A stretch of DNA of 64,000 nt from Ornithodoros turicata (GCF_037126465.1 NC_088202.1:121782123-121846122); one strand, 5' to 3'. Shown: positions 11,575 through 23,654, numbered from the stretch's first letter. Notes: a model not told the origin generated them from the sequence alone. Program-made: numbers and translations.

Positions 11575-12168
11575 TTCCTCCCTTCAAGATGGGACGTATC
11601 GCGACGGAGGTTTGCGATTTCTTTTAGGGTACCGCGGCGGACTGGGAAGGTCCTGTTCTTGGGCTGGCTTCTCTGACATCGCTGTCGTTGTGTCGTTTCT
11701 GGCCAGGGCAATGGTTGAATCGACTTACTTTCTTTCTTTTATTGCTCACAAACAACGAAAAACAACATACAATGATAAACAGGACTGCGAGGGCAAGCAC
11801 TGTGATGCAGTCCAGGCAGGAACACAATTCAAGGAAACACACTGGGCGAGGAGCACTGTCATGAGTACAGTTGGAAACTAGGATACATAAAAAAATACAT
11901 AAAAAATACATTAAAAAATGCATTAACACATCCGAGTCGATGGGGAGAGTGAGGGAAGACAAAGACAGGAAAAACGACAATAACATGTTGCGATCTATTG
12001 AGATGAGCGGAAGTAGTATATAATACTGCGCTTAAAAGCGGTGGAGTTGGTAATTGTGCGCAAGTTTCGGGGCAGATTATTCCAGGTCTGGCTGCCAAAA
12101 CATGCTAATGATAGCTAGCCATAATTAGAGACTTAGAGGATGCTGAGGTTAATCTGACTTTCAGATGG

Positions 12169-14725
12169 TCAGCATGTACTCTGCGTTGCCTGCCATCGGC
12201 TAGCTGTACTTCGTACATGGCTCTGCCAATCCTTGCGGTAACTGTTGCTTTTGTCCAGTGGCACTCCAGACAGCATCCCCAACACTAAAATCGCGTGCTT
12301 GTGATTTACGGTCATAATTTTGCTTCTGTCGGTTTCTCGCTCCCAGGAAACGTTGGTCCAAGCCAAGACGGAGGAGGTCGAGGGCGGAGCGTATTTGTCT
12401 TCCCATGAGAAGCATGGATGGCGTTTGCCCTGTAGTTGCGTGCGGTGTAATGCGATACTGCAGGAGAAACGACTGGATAGCCTCTTTCTTAGTACCTCCT
12501 CTCCGCAAAGCAGTCTTGAATGTCCGCACGAAATTTTACGCTTGACTATTAGATTTAAGATTGTACGGCGGAGTCAGGGTATGCTGAATACCATGCTGCT
12601 GTATCAATTCCTTGAACGTTGAACTCGTGAACTGGGGCCCGTTATCGGTGACGATTTGCTCGGGAAGTCCTTGCCGAACAAATATTTCTTGCAGCGTTGC
12701 TACGGTTGCAGAGGCAGTTGTGGACGGCATATACGCAACCTCGGGCCATTTACTGTAGGCGTCAATGACAATGAGGAAGTGATGGCCTCGAAACTCTGCA
12801 AAATCGCAGTGAATACGGCTCCACGCTGAGTTGGGAGGTTCTCATTTGTGCAGTGGCCCGGGCCGCTTCTGCTCGCTGAATTCTGCACACTGTTCACGGC
12901 CACGGCAGAGTGTCTCGATGTCCTTATCTACTTTAGGCCACCACACGTAGGATCTAGCAAGCATTTTCATATTGGTTTGTCCTGTGTGACCTAAATGTAA
13001 GACATCCAAGATCCTGGGCCGACCCTTGTGAGGAACTAACGTTCGCAAGCCCCAAACGATACAGCCGTTCAGCACCGTAAGTTCTGTTTGGTGGGCTGCG
13101 AAAGGTTCAGCATCCGACGGAACACGTGGGAGCCACGGCCACCCCTCCACAATGTAGCGGTATATCCGTGAAAACAGGGGTTTCTGGCTGTCTCTTTTGC
13201 AATGTCATCGGCGGAAACAGGGAAACCGATGGTGTTAAGATGTACCGCCATAATATCAACCAGATTGACGTCGTCTTGTATGGACTTTTCAAACTGAAGG
13301 TCTGGCCCCATTGATAGACGTGACAAACCATCAGTATTTCCAATTGCAGTGGAAGACTTGTACACAATGTTGTAGGAATAGTTCATGAGGATTAGGGCCC
13401 ACCTCTGTAACCGATTGGCGGAGGTTACCGGAATACCTTTATAGGGACCAAAAATTGTTGTCAGCGGCTTGTGGTCCGTATGGAGGGTGAAATTGCTTCC
13501 CCACAAATACTCATGAAATTTCTTCACGCCGTAAATAATCGCTAATGCCTCTCGCTCAATCTGAGCGTATTTCTTCTCGGTAGGGGATCGAGAGTGTCTT
13601 CGAAGCGCGTGCAATCGGGCGCTCCTTTCCATCAATGTTGTGAAAAATGACTGCTCCCAGTCCCTCCGGCGATGCGTCAGTTGCGAGAAACAGTGGCTTC
13701 GATGTGTCGTAGTGGGCGAGTGACTCAGGCGCAGAAAGTTTACGTTTAACGATCTCCAAGGCTTCGACACATTCAGGTGACCATTTCCAGCGAGTATCCT
13801 TCCGGAGAAGCTCGTGAAACGGAGTACAGATATCTGCGAGCCCAGGTATGTACCGGTTGTAATGCTGAATCATGCCCAACAATGCTCGCAGTTCTGACAC
13901 GTTAGTTGGTTCGGGCATATCCAGTATGGCAGAAATCTTTTTCGGTGAGGGTCGAAAACCATCCTTCGAGACGATCTGTCCTAAGTACACGACCTCGGTC
14001 TCGAAAAACGCGCACTTTTCTTTCTTTAGTGTGAAACCAAAGTCACTGAGGCGCTGGAACACTTTCTCGAGGTTGGACAGATGATGTTCAAACGTAGTGC
14101 CGATCACGATGATGTCGTCCAAATAACATGCTACGTAGTCCAACCCAGCTGTCACTTGCTCCATTACTCTTTGGAAAATAGCGGGTGCCGATGCTATACC
14201 AAAAGGCATCCTATGGAACTGGAATAGACCATTGTGCGTGTTGATGACGAGCACCTTCTTTGCATCATCGTCTAGCTCCATCTGCAGGTAAGCTTCGGAG
14301 AGATCAAGCTTTGAGAAAATAACGCCTCCATTTTGCTTGGGAAACAACTCCTCTGGACGAGGAAGAGGATATTGAGCGATGTCCAGCTGGGGATTCACTG
14401 TCACGCTGAAATCTCCGCAAACGCGTACAGCGACATTTGGTTTGGGTGCGACGACGATGGGTGTAGCCCAAGGAGAAGCTTCAACGGGCGACAGAACTCC
14501 ATTATTGACTTTACGCTCCGAATCTCGCTCGACGGCAGTACGGATGGCGAAGGGTATAGGCAGTGCCTTGAAGAACTTGGGGTGACTGTCCGGCTTGAAC
14601 TGAAGATGAACCTTCGTCTTAGTGCACCTCCCTAGACCATCTCGGAACACGCCTGGATGCTTCTTGAGCAATGTTTCAAGAGTTTTCCCTCGGTCTGTAA
14701 CAGTGTTGGTGACACCCACGAACAT
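12169..14725 (-). pseudogene. Ty3/gypsy pol: RT, RNase H and integrase, frame-broken
   Basis: The first frame (14725-13556, 389 aa) carries the RT: PLPRPEELF, FSKLDLSEAYLQ (motif A), MPFGIASAPAIFQR (motif B) and CYLDDIIV (motif C), then RNase H starting ATDASPEGLGAV. The next frame (to 13069) continues RNase H with YAQIEREALAIIYGVKKF and LHTDHKPL, then the integrase zinc-binding start near 13010 (HLGHTG). Later frames give VTDNGPQFTSSTFKEL (integrase core, about 12645) and the integrase C-terminal part (LLQYRITPHATTG, about 12450). At least three frame changes separate these blocks. The protein would have performed reverse transcription and integration. Confidence 0.9.
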
Positions 14726-14823
14726 CTTGTTCAGATCAATCGCCAGGGCAGAAATCCACGTTCTCCCTAATATATATTGACAGTGGGCGCTTCCGTGAAG
14801 ATGGCTTCCAACAAAAAACCGAT

Positions 14824-14842
14824 GATCCCACCCTTGTCGCCA
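14824..14842 (-). promoter_or_regulatory. Primer-binding site of the Ty3/gypsy element
   Basis: On the minus strand TGGCGACAAGGGTGGGATC starts three bases after the end of the 5' LTR. It begins TGG, as needed to pair with a tRNA 3' CCA. The primer tRNA is not identified. Confidence 0.75.
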
Positions 14843-14845
14843 ATT

Positions 14846-14974
14846 TGTAGTAGTCTACCTATAGGCTTGCAGAGAGCTAGAGCCACAGAGAACATAACCG
14901 TTTATTTCTCGTCCCACATTCGTCTTCATCGTCTTCATAAGCTTCATCATCTTGCTCGTGCTAAGTCCAGTACA
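14846..14974 (-). repeat. 5' LTR of the Ty3/gypsy element
   Basis: 129 bp beginning TGTACTGGAC and ending ACTACTACA on the minus strand. It contains AATAAA (minus strand, near 14905). It is the longer, less deleted partner of the 3' LTR. Confidence 0.88.
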
Positions 14975-15060
14975 CTAAGTGATCTGGAGTAGCCGGCTCT
15001 CGTAATGAGTGCCTATTTCTCCTTTTTTTTTCGTTTCTTATCAACTAAACTCAACTCAAG
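14975..15060 (+). repeat. Dispersed repeat, right half
   Basis: Continuation of the repeat interrupted by the Ty3 element: GATCTGGAGTAGCCGGCT through AACTCAACTCAA matches the inverted copy at 19487-19560. Confidence 0.6.
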
Positions 15061-15257
15061 TGAAGCTGGAATTGTGGGAGAAGCGGTGTTGAATGAATAT
15101 ATGTGTCGAACGTCGTATGTCTTTGTGGTGGCACACCAGAATAGGAGCAGAAAAGACTCCAACGCCCATCCAATGGCACATACTGTCAAAAAACGCGCGA
15201 ATAGGCCGCCGCGGAGTGTGACGCAGCTGTTTGTATGGGGTGTATACGAAATCCACT

Positions 15258-15765
15258 ATTAACAATAAACCGCTTAAGCATAAAACCTTAAAGAATAAAC
15301 CGCTTAAAAAAGTACACGGTTAAAAATAAATCTCCAAAAATAAACTGCTTAAAATCTCCGCTTAAAGACCACCGCTTAATAATCCACCATTAAAAATAAA
15401 CTGTTTCAAACTCCCCCCTTTATCTAGCACGGAGGAGGACTGATTACACTCCGCGTTGGGTTAGATCAGGTTCTGTTAGGTCTGTTAGGTTATGTTAGTT
15501 TAGGCTAGTTTTCTCTTGTGAGGTTTGTTTGAGTCCCTTGCTTGCAGTTCACCATGCTTTGGGCGGGGCGGGCATAAGACTGAGAGGCGGCTTCACCTCA
15601 CTTTCTTAAAGATATATTTTTAAGCGTAGGCTTTTGACGATTTATTAGTAACGGTGGATATTTACGCAGTCTATTTTTATTGTAGATTTATTTAAGCATA
15701 TATTCTGGGCGTTTTATACTTACGCGTTTATCATTTGGAGTGTTTATTTTTAACAGTTTCAAATA
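15258..15765. repeat. AT-rich short-motif array with inverted outer copies
   Basis: Between 15258 and 15410 words of the form AATAAACCGCTTAA recur at least six times imperfectly. At 15740-15765 the inverted form GTTTATTTTTAACAGTTTC appears, and related words such as TTATTTTTAA occur between. The interval could be a foldback element. No target duplication was found. Confidence 0.45.
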
Positions 15766-15769
15766 GGCT

Positions 15770-16990
15770 ACATCCGTTTATATCGGGAGACACCAAGTGG
15801 TCTCGCCTTTTTATGTCCCTTCGAAATGGTCACTGACTGAGGTGTGGGAATATTCGATTGATTACGAAATGGTGTCGCATTTGTTGCGAAAGCAGCACAT
15901 GATTCAAGCATGATTTACGTAGCACACAAACATATATACTGGAAGACTCTCGACCACATGAGATATTACCTAAGAAAGAGCAGCAGTGGAGCTCTTCCTC
16001 GGTTCGGTTATATTAAACTCCAGCTGTCGACAGTATAAGAACACAAGGCATCTGAATCGTCTCCAGTGAGACGCGTTAGAAAAATATTTTTTCCTCAATA
16101 TTTGAGTGCAGCCGCCACCCACAGTGCCGTCATTGATGACGTCACCCACTTGACCACTCACCACTAAGGCAATTGTATCACGAATGCGAAATTGCCTCTG
16201 GACTAGAATAAAAGCGCTCGATGTTGTGTGTGTCTGTGTTCGTCCTGGTTTTAGCGCTTTTACGTTATGGAGGACTAGAATATATGCGCTGTTACAAGAA
16301 TGACATGATCAGGGTCGTGGACACGTCGTTTTAGGTTCCACGCGAAACATGACAGAGGACGACGCGTGACACCGGCCACTGCATAACCAAAGGGTCTATG
16401 ACAGCGCTGATGCGGCCGAGTTGGTTACTAACACACACGACAACACGACATTACACACAACCACCTTCTAACAACTGCGCTTTATTTGGACAAAGTTGGT
16501 TAACCGAACGGTATAGAGGTGAAAGATTAAAAGTGAAAAGAGTGAAAGATTATGATAATTCGTATAATTCGCGTCTCTGCGTCGCATGGTCAGCTATGAT
16601 CATGAGCAAGGGGTGAATTCGGTATATCATATTGTGGTCACCCCATGACTCTTTAACAAGTGCTGAAACCCCAGCACACAAACTAAACAGCCGTTTTAAT
16701 AAGCGCCGTTTTACAATGCTACTATGTCAAATTAAGCTCGCATTCTAATTTCTTTATTTAGCTGTATTCGTACAAAATATAGGATTTCTGGTTATTCTGA
16801 TTTTGAGCAGAAAAGCTTATTTAGGTAATGATATATGCACGGGGCGGAACGCGACGATGTGTCATTTAGAAAGGTATAAGGTAGCAATTAAGTAGCTTTA
16901 TGCTTGTTACTGAATCATCTCTTTTTCATTCGTTTTCATTTCGGTCCATTCGTTCTTCGATGGCTACCACAGAGTAGCAAACAGGCAAAG
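15770..16990. other. No recognisable gene; contains one dispersed repeat fragment
   Basis: The minus strand at 16165-16060 repeats the 10950-11030 sequence (TGACGTCATCAATGACGGCA). A GACTAGAATA-containing phrase followed by GCGCT is duplicated at about 16200 and 16273. Otherwise only short unsupported frames. Confidence 0.4.
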
Positions 16991-16994
16991 AGAC

Positions 16995-17164
16995 TGTGGC
17001 GGCCCGTGTGTGATGACGAGACGTGCCTCTGCTGCCACGCGCTACGGCACTGGCACGGCAGTTCTACCGGCACCGTCCTAGCGTGAGGCCACGACCACCT
17101 GCCCGCTGGGACATTCCATCATCGCCGGTCAGGACTCATGTAGAGGAACACCACCTCCTCTACA
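16995..17164 (+). repeat. 5' LTR of the compact LTR element
   Basis: 170 bp, TGT...ACA ends. It differs from the 3' LTR by a handful of changes (for example GACGAGACG versus GACGAAGACG near 17020). Confidence 0.88.
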
Positions 17165-18007
17165 TTTGGTGACCCGAACAACGAACACCATGTTCGGCAT
17201 AATTCGGCCCAGTACCATCCCAAATTTCTGCAAGCCCACCTCCGAAACCATCTCCGAAGGTACGGTGCATCGTTCTACCGAGGAACCGCTAGGCGACGAC
17301 GTCAATTCGCCGCGGCTGCACTCATCGCAACGCACGGCCGCGCAACACCATGGTTCTACCCAGCTCGCTCATCTACACAGCTCGCATCGCCATGGTCTCT
17401 CACTCTGCGTCACGTCGCCACATGCTTCGCGATGGCACTCCTCGGGCTTTCACAAGTGGCACCTTCACGAGCATCACGCTCCCATACCGGTCCCGGTACG
17501 CCGCTGGCGGCTGCATGGCCCCATCCTCATCGTCGTGCCATTCCCAAGAACCCTGCCCGCCTTTCCTTCCCACCAGGCTTCGATACAGAGTGCTGGCAGC
17601 CCATCCAATGGCGCTCAAGAGGCACCGGGACCAACGTTCCACCGGGGACCCGCACGGAGGTCACCGAGTTCTACTCCCGGTCTCCCCGTGCTTCGCGATG
17701 GTCCTCCCCGCCACTCTCCTTGGTGACAGTACGAGCTCACCGCTCATGAACCGATCGCGGTTCTGTCGCCCCATCCTGCATTACGTCCTGCCTACATGCC
17801 TATTCTGCTCTCCACTTCGGCCCGCCCTTGGAACCCTCCCGGCCAGCTCTTGTCCGCACCGTTCATCCCGCCACTTCTGTCCACTCAGCACAAGACGCAA
17901 GACCAGCCGTCCCTGTTCCACGTGTCGCCCGTCTTCCTCCTCTTCATGTATCGACGCGGACTCCAACCGCTATCTCAACACCGCTCCGCGTCTGAGGGGG
18001 GGAGTGA
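17165..18007 (+). other. Non-pol interior of the compact LTR element
   Basis: GC-rich sequence with overlapping open frames on both strands (longest on the plus strand, from 17350 through the 3' LTR). These proteins are rich in Pro, Ser, Arg and His and show no zinc knuckle, protease or RT motif. The openness is probably a consequence of base composition, although a remnant gag cannot be excluded. Confidence 0.45.
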
Positions 18008-18178
18008 TGTGGCGGCCCGTGTGTGATGACGAAGACGTGCCTCTGCTGCCACGCGCTACGGCGCTGGCACGACAGTTCTACCGGCACCGTCCTTGCGTGA
18101 GGCCACGACCACCTGCCCGTTGGGACATTCCATCATCGCCGGTCAGGACTCATGTAGAGGAACACCACCTCCTCTACA
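18008..18178 (+). repeat. 3' LTR of the compact LTR element
   Basis: 171-bp direct repeat of 16995-17164, directly preceded by a G-rich polypurine tract. Confidence 0.88.
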
Positions 18179-18469
18179 AGACAAACAGATGGTGCGAAGC
18201 GAAATATGGCGAGGTGACGCGCTCGGTCCTGCGTGGTCGCGGTCGAGACGCTCGCCCCGGTGAACTTTTGCGGTGCGCTCGCACCTTCTGTTTTGCAATC
18301 GTACCGTTTCCTTTTTTTGGGGGGAAGCAGAATGCGCTTGCGCAAATTCACCCTCCCCAACCACCAACCAACCATGGCGAGGTGACGATGAAGAAACACA
18401 GAAGCAGCGAGACAAGCGGGCCACGCGCGTCACCAAAGACTGGCAGTGCCCCCCCCTCCTCTTATTTGC

Positions 18470-18690
18470 AAAGGATCAGTGCATCACATGCGGTGAATGG
18501 GCCCATGGGATGGGAGAATGGGATCGATCGCAGGTTCGATCCCGGCGGAGGATGTTAGCAATGTGAGGGAGGTAAACTTTGTTTCCGGTACCGTGTGCCG
18601 GAGATTTCCGGTGCACGTTTAAAAAGACCAGGTGGTACGTCAGAATTATCGGCAGTCCTGCGGCACGTGCAGCATGTAGCCACACAAGAA
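18470..18690 (+). mobile_element. tRNA-derived SINE of tick-like type
   Basis: A B-box-like GGTTCGATCCC at 18534-18544 is followed by GTGTGCCGGAGA, GGTGCACGTTTAAAAAGACC and AGGTGGTACG, ending with GGCAGTCCTGCGGCACG. From memory this 3' order (GTGCACGTTAAAG, CAGGTGGT, then an ATTAT and CGGAG phrase) is common in tick repeats. The head fits a tRNA-like promoter. Family name not assigned. Confidence 0.65.
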
Positions 18691-18699
18691 TAGGCATAC

Positions 18700-21600
18700 T
18701 CACCTTACGTGTTAATCTACATTAATCTGCACCCAATTGCTGTATGGGCGTATCAGCATTGCATTGGGGATCAGGAAGTTCGCAATGGTTGCCTCCATTA
18801 CAAGAACAAAGCTAACTTTGCTAAGCTGTCACTTTTGAATGTCACGGTACGTTTTTGTTTTTGCAATTAGGCTACTGGTTTTGTATTTCAGATTGGGAGC
18901 TCGAGACCCCTAAGAATCATCCAAAAAAAAACGACAGAACTACAACCAAATATTGACGTTCAATTGCAAATTTCTATCTGATCTTGTCCCACTTACCGTG
19001 TATTTAAGCACGTGGTTGCAGTACTGCTGCACCACGACTTTTCAGATAGATGTCGGCACAGTTGAACGTGAAGCCGGCACAGGTGGCACACAAGTCCACT
19101 GGCAAGTGTCCTCTCTCCATATGTAAATGTTGGTACACAGCCCCATAGAAATAGAACAACTGTAAGTAGAAAGAACAATGACATCATAGGAGGGAAAGCG
19201 AGAAGAAAGTAGGAAAAAGGGTGAACATAGCAATCATGACGCATTCCCTTTTTTTTTTCTCAACCCCTATAGCAGATCTCCATCACGTCGCAAGAAATAC
19301 AAGGTGAAGCTTTGCAGACTGGTAGCCATCCGCCTCATGTTGTGTTACAATTTTTGGAAGGAGATACTGTGCTGTAGAAACGAAATAAAGAATCCCGCAG
19401 GATCTTGCCTCGTGCATTCGAATGAATGACCAATCCCAGTCAAAAGCCGTCATTTTTCGTGCGTCTGCTTTACGTTCACCTCAAAGTTGAGTTGAGTTAA
19501 ACTGAGTTAATTAGCCAAAAATGGAGAAATAGGCACTCATTACGACAGCCGGCTACTCCAGATCACTTAGAAAAACAAAAATGCCTGACTACAATAAGAA
19601 CAATGAGCGACAAAGACAGTCAGTCAGTCACACAACACTGTTCACACACACTGTCAGTGACACGGTGTCCACAAACTTACTCAGGCATGGCATGGCTGAA
19701 AGTTGTTCCCGCTAAGTTGGGTCCCAGCACGAGCTAGATTTCTGAAGGCTCTGCAAGATAACAAAAAAAGAAAAGAGAGAAAAAAAGGAGAGAAAAAAAA
19801 AAGATAAATGCCGCCATCAATCCGGACCAAATGTGCTCATGATTGCGGATTTTGCGTCTTTCTGGTGTGCGTTGGGCTCCATAAATAAAAGAATTACTAA
19901 CAGCCGCACTACGGAACTGATAAATGCGCATTTGGAATATTCTGCAAAATGCAAGAGACAAGGCGCATAATCGAATAAGCCATCGTCGGTTGTCTTCGAA
20001 TAAATAATAAATATATGCCCTCCCCATTCTCTGCTTCCACGTCGTCGCCCGCCGCAAATTGTGCGTCGTCCGCCACGAGTTTTCGGGCCGTGAGTTATAC
20101 GAGCTTTGTGTCGTCTACGTCGCGTTTTGTCCTGTCAAGAAGTCTGTCTCCATCGTTATTGCATGGCGCGTAGACGTAGGCGGCGCGGTCTGTGTGCAGC
20201 GATATGAAATTGAAGCAGACACAGGAAGAATAGTAGCTTTGGAGACAGCGATTTAAATGCATGGGGTGCGATTTTGCTACACTTCTAGTTTTCTTTCTAC
20301 GAGAGAATAGCCCTTGCAAAGAAATTGTAATAGAGATTCAGACAGATTGCTGTTAGCCCGCAGAGTTTGAGATGATTTAACCCCCATGTCGTATTTTTTT
20401 CGATGTGGTCGGAACATGCAACGATAGCGACATGTAAAGGAATAGTTAATCAGGAATAGGCCGTCGGGATAGATCCGTAAGGAAATTTTTTATGGAGAAA
20501 TCATTAATAGAATGGTGAGGCTCTGCTTGAAGTAGCGGGAAATGGGAACATCGGTGTTTTTAGTCACATCAGATCAGTGTTAGCCTAATTCCGAAACATG
20601 TTTTCTTTTTGCGCATGTGTTTGGCAGTGGTTACGTTGAACGATATGGGATGGATAACATTGGAGAAGCTGCGGCCATGCTCTGCATTGATTCTAACGGC
20701 CAAAGTGGAATTCCTGATTGGGTGTCTGAATATGTTGCATTATTTCGTATCGAATAATTAGTGGCCTCCCTGCTGATGCAAAGAAGATAATGCGATAGCA
20801 ATCGTTGAACTGCTAAGAAAATGCGGAAATAATTTTAAATTGCGGGTAATGGTTTGCAGATATGACTCAGATGTAGGAGCACAACTGCTGAATGCAACTG
20901 CTTCATCAACGGAATAACAAGGCCGGCGAACAACAGCTCTACTAAGTAGTGTAGTACTAGTAAGTGGTAGTGAACTACTATACATCCGTTATCTGGCGAG
21001 AAGCGACATTGAGATCAGAGCTCACCCTACCTCTTTGAGAGCTGCGCGCAGCATTTTTCGAATGACGAGTTCCCAGTCTGTGAAGAGCACGAGTGTAGAA
21101 CACTGCAGAATACTGTATAGTGTAGAACACTATAGAATACTGCATACAATGTGCCGGTATTCTCCAAGGTAATTCCGTGCAAGGAGAAAAAGCTGAAAAG
21201 AAAAGACTACTTCACGTTTTTCACGCACGTCGTAAAGTCTGTTCAACTCTGCAGTTGCAACGCGTTCAAAATTCTGCACGCGTGATGCAAGAGCAATAAA
21301 ACGCGCGCGAAACATCCACGCTCATTCCTCTGCTTGCTCATACCAGCAAAACATTCTGAACTGCAAAAACGTACTCTACCGCAATATGCAGAGTCTATTC
21401 CCACCACATGTATCAGCCTATGAAGGGGACACCGGAGATCTCTCGCTCTCATTTTCTGCTGTTAGTTCCAACTTCAGCTGTGGAGTAAACAACAAGAACT
21501 ATTGAGACGGTGAGTGTTTACGGGTGCTGGTGAAAGTTTATGCAGCTTTTATGGTAGCGTCGAACTTCCTCGAAACGCATTTAATTCTCGTTCATCCGCG

Positions 21601-22250
21601 CGCGTGGCATGTAAAATGTCGGTTGTATGTGACGGTTCTGTGTAGATGTTGTGAGAGACCGTGAAACATGTAGTATTGAAATGTTAGTGTATTCAGCCGG
21701 CGCAAGAGGATGTGGCCATATGGGAAGCACTGGGTCTTCGAAACGACAAACGGGCGAAGTTATCTTTCTAGTAACACAAAACACGAGGGAAGGCCTAAAC
21801 GATTGGTGGGCTAGGCATAATTTTACCAAGATTAATACGCGCACAGGCGCTGGTACGTGGTTATTCAAACTGCGATACTCTAATTCTAGGCTAGCTTGCT
21901 CAAGCTACCGCCCGTTCCAAAGGGTAAAGTCGCTGGATCCATCCATCCATTGCTACCTCCCCGCCTGCAGCTTGTCCGCAACATGTGTTGTCAATGTCTT
22001 TTTATTCTCACAGACAGTTCCGAGTGGAGTTTTACAGCGATAGTGTAAAGTGGACGTATAAAGGGGGGGGGGGGATTCTGGAGGCAGCGGAAGAGTGTCT
22101 AAAGCACGGTAGTCTGAAGCATCCCGTACAGCGCTTCCACCCGCTCCTCACAGAGGGCGCAACAATCGCACGGTGCAATGTCTGAGGTGGACCTAACAGT
22201 TATCGCTGTTGGTGAAATACCGCGAAGGATTAGCGTTAATTCTGCCATAA
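18700..22250. other. Mostly unassigned; one dispersed repeat copy
   Basis: The segment 19487-19690 is an inverted copy of the repeat split by the Ty3 element. An A-rich tract lies at 19758-19805. No long open frame or domain motif is convincing elsewhere. A G run at 22064-22073 is low-complexity. Confidence 0.45.
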
Positions 22251-22254
22251 TTTT

Positions 22255-22350
22255 TTGATTCAGTGTTGACGTCGCGATGCAACTGTGGCTATGAGCCGCG
22301 TACAGGTGTGGACAGATGAAGAGAGGACAGGGGGATAGCATGCGTACTGG
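22255..22350 (-). mobile_element. SINE 3'-half fragment
   Basis: GTTGACGTCGCGATGCAACTGTGGC and following match the distal part of the SINE at 7704-7968 in the same relative orientation. The tRNA-like head is absent. Confidence 0.55.
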
Positions 22351-22553
22351 GTCGCAAAATAATTGCCGAAAAGTCACCGTGGAGATCATCCACCACCTTA
22401 AACGGTTAGAGGTCACTTATCCGTCTGCCCAGCTATTCATTGTACACAGACATGTGGCACCATATCTCCTTCCCCTTCCCTTTCTTTGTACAGCAGTATG
22501 TTTAGTCGTGTATATGTCTATACTATATATACTTATGTGTGTCACCACTTCAC

Positions 22554-22599
22554 TTTGTACCTGAGGAAGCGTAGACCTCCACGCGAAAACTTGTACAAA
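22554..22599 (+). ncRNA. Hammerhead-ribozyme-like motif, probable relic of a second PLE family
   Basis: A perfect 7-bp stem I (TTTGTAC with GTACAAA) encloses CTGAGGA, which matches the hammerhead CUGANGA core. It is followed by an extra A, a 4-bp stem II (GCGT/ACGC) and GAAA, then ACTT as a minimal stem III and cleavage-site region. This is the same layout, extra A included, as the motif in the large PLE block. Hammerhead motifs in PLE pseudo-LTRs are established. No PLE protein remains here, so the assignment is inferred. Confidence 0.5.
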
Positions 22600-23654
22600 T
22601 TAAACTTAAACAAAAATCTTCAGTGTCGGTTTCTGTATTTTGTTTATGTGATCTACAGGACTTGAATCCCTTCTTCGTATACGCTTCTATCCACCTACAT
22701 AGAACACGCGTAAAGTTGGCTTCACCTGGTTGCATGCATGCGTTAGGTGAAGCCAACTCCTGGGAACAAGCTTAGGATCGTTTTTGCTCATAGTGTGTGC
22801 TTTGGAGTTCAACATAAAAATTGATTTCAATGTTCACCAAGCAGGATGGCAAAGAAAATCTACAAATGATGCTATGGAATGAACATGAAAGAAGATCTTT
22901 CATCGCTGTGGAGTGAAGCGCATTCATTCTTAGAAGCTTAAGAACGAATTTTGTCACAGATATGTCCCCACAACAAAAAACATTTCAATGTTTATTAAGC
23001 AGAGCGCAAATAACTCATCATGATGCTAAGCAGCGAAGTCCACTAGCTCTGCATGCGTTCGAAATAAAAAAAGTTGAGCAGGAAGAAGCACATGATCGAG
23101 AAAGCTTCGATAGTTGTTGCTGTGCAGAGAAAAACAATTTGAATGTTGATCGATCAAGAAACCCTGTAGATCAGTGAAGCTTAGCATCGTTTTTGTTTTA
23201 GACTGTGTTCGTTGCACTTTAACATAAGAAATTAATTAAATCAAGCAGAGTGGCAAAGCATAGTGATGCTATGCGGTGAAGCTCAAGAATGTTTCTCTCA
23301 CTGATACTTCGACGCTCCAACGCTTATTAAACAAAGCGATCGAGTAAATCCACAGTGGTTGGTGCTATGCAGTGAAGCTTCACACGTATTCAATCTTAAA
23401 AAGAAGACTGAAACCAAGCTGAGTATGAAGAAACATAATTTCAGATTGCCTTCAGAGCTCTCCCAGAACATTCTGTGCGTGCACCACAAACATAGCCAGC
23501 GCATATTTCACGCAACACACCTCGCACGCGTTCCTTCTAAACAGAGCACTACTGAACAGTAAGAAGCACCTTTAGAAATAGAAGTTCAGCGTGATCACAC
23601 AAAATGTGCAGTGCTCGTCGCATTATGAACAAGTTCATCTCAGAAACAATATGC

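Larger units (their letters stand above)
11470..14974 (-). mobile_element. Ty3/gypsy LTR retrotransposon lacking gag, 3.5 kb
   Basis: Read on the minus strand the order is 5' LTR (14974-14846), primer-binding site, pol (RT, RNase H, integrase), polypurine tract and 3' LTR (11574-11470). Both LTRs start TGT and end ACA. A 5-bp duplication CTAAG flanks the element at 11465-11469 and 14975-14979. Only about 120 bp separates the 5' LTR from the RT frame, so gag and protease are deleted. Several frame changes in pol show the copy is defective. RT-RNase H-integrase order and sequence place it in Ty3/gypsy. Confidence 0.92.
16995..18178 (+). mobile_element. Compact non-autonomous LTR retrotransposon, 1184 bp
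   Basis: Two near-identical LTRs (16995-17164 and 18008-18178) begin TGTGGCGGCCCGTGTG and end CTCCTCTACA. The first is followed by the primer-site-like TTTGGTGACCCGAAC and the second is preceded by the purine tract GAGGGGGGGAG. A 4-bp duplication AGAC lies at 16991-16994 and 18179-18182. The 843-bp interior has no RT, integrase or recognisable gag, so the element depends on proteins from elsewhere. Near-identity of the LTRs suggests a young insertion. Size and structure resemble TRIM-type elements, though the parent family is unknown. Confidence 0.88.

Noticed and set aside
15460..15520. GGTTAGATCAGGTTCTGTTAGG run resembling arthropod TTAGG telomere repeats
   Set aside because: Only a few imperfect units separated by other bases; not an interstitial telomere array.
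17350..18558. Long 402-codon plus-strand frame over the compact LTR element
   Set aside because: It crosses the 3' LTR and leaves the element, with Pro/Ser/Arg-rich composition and open frames on both strands, as expected from GC-rich sequence rather than a gene.
22962..23177. 71-codon frame present in both arms of the inverted repeat (also 35594-35809)
   Set aside because: Differences between the two copies are mostly amino-acid changing and there is no promoter or domain. Persistence is expected from recent arm duplication alone.
23298..23504. 68-73-codon frame shared by both arms (also 35266-35487)
   Set aside because: Same reasoning; the C-terminal ends differ and no coding signature is seen.
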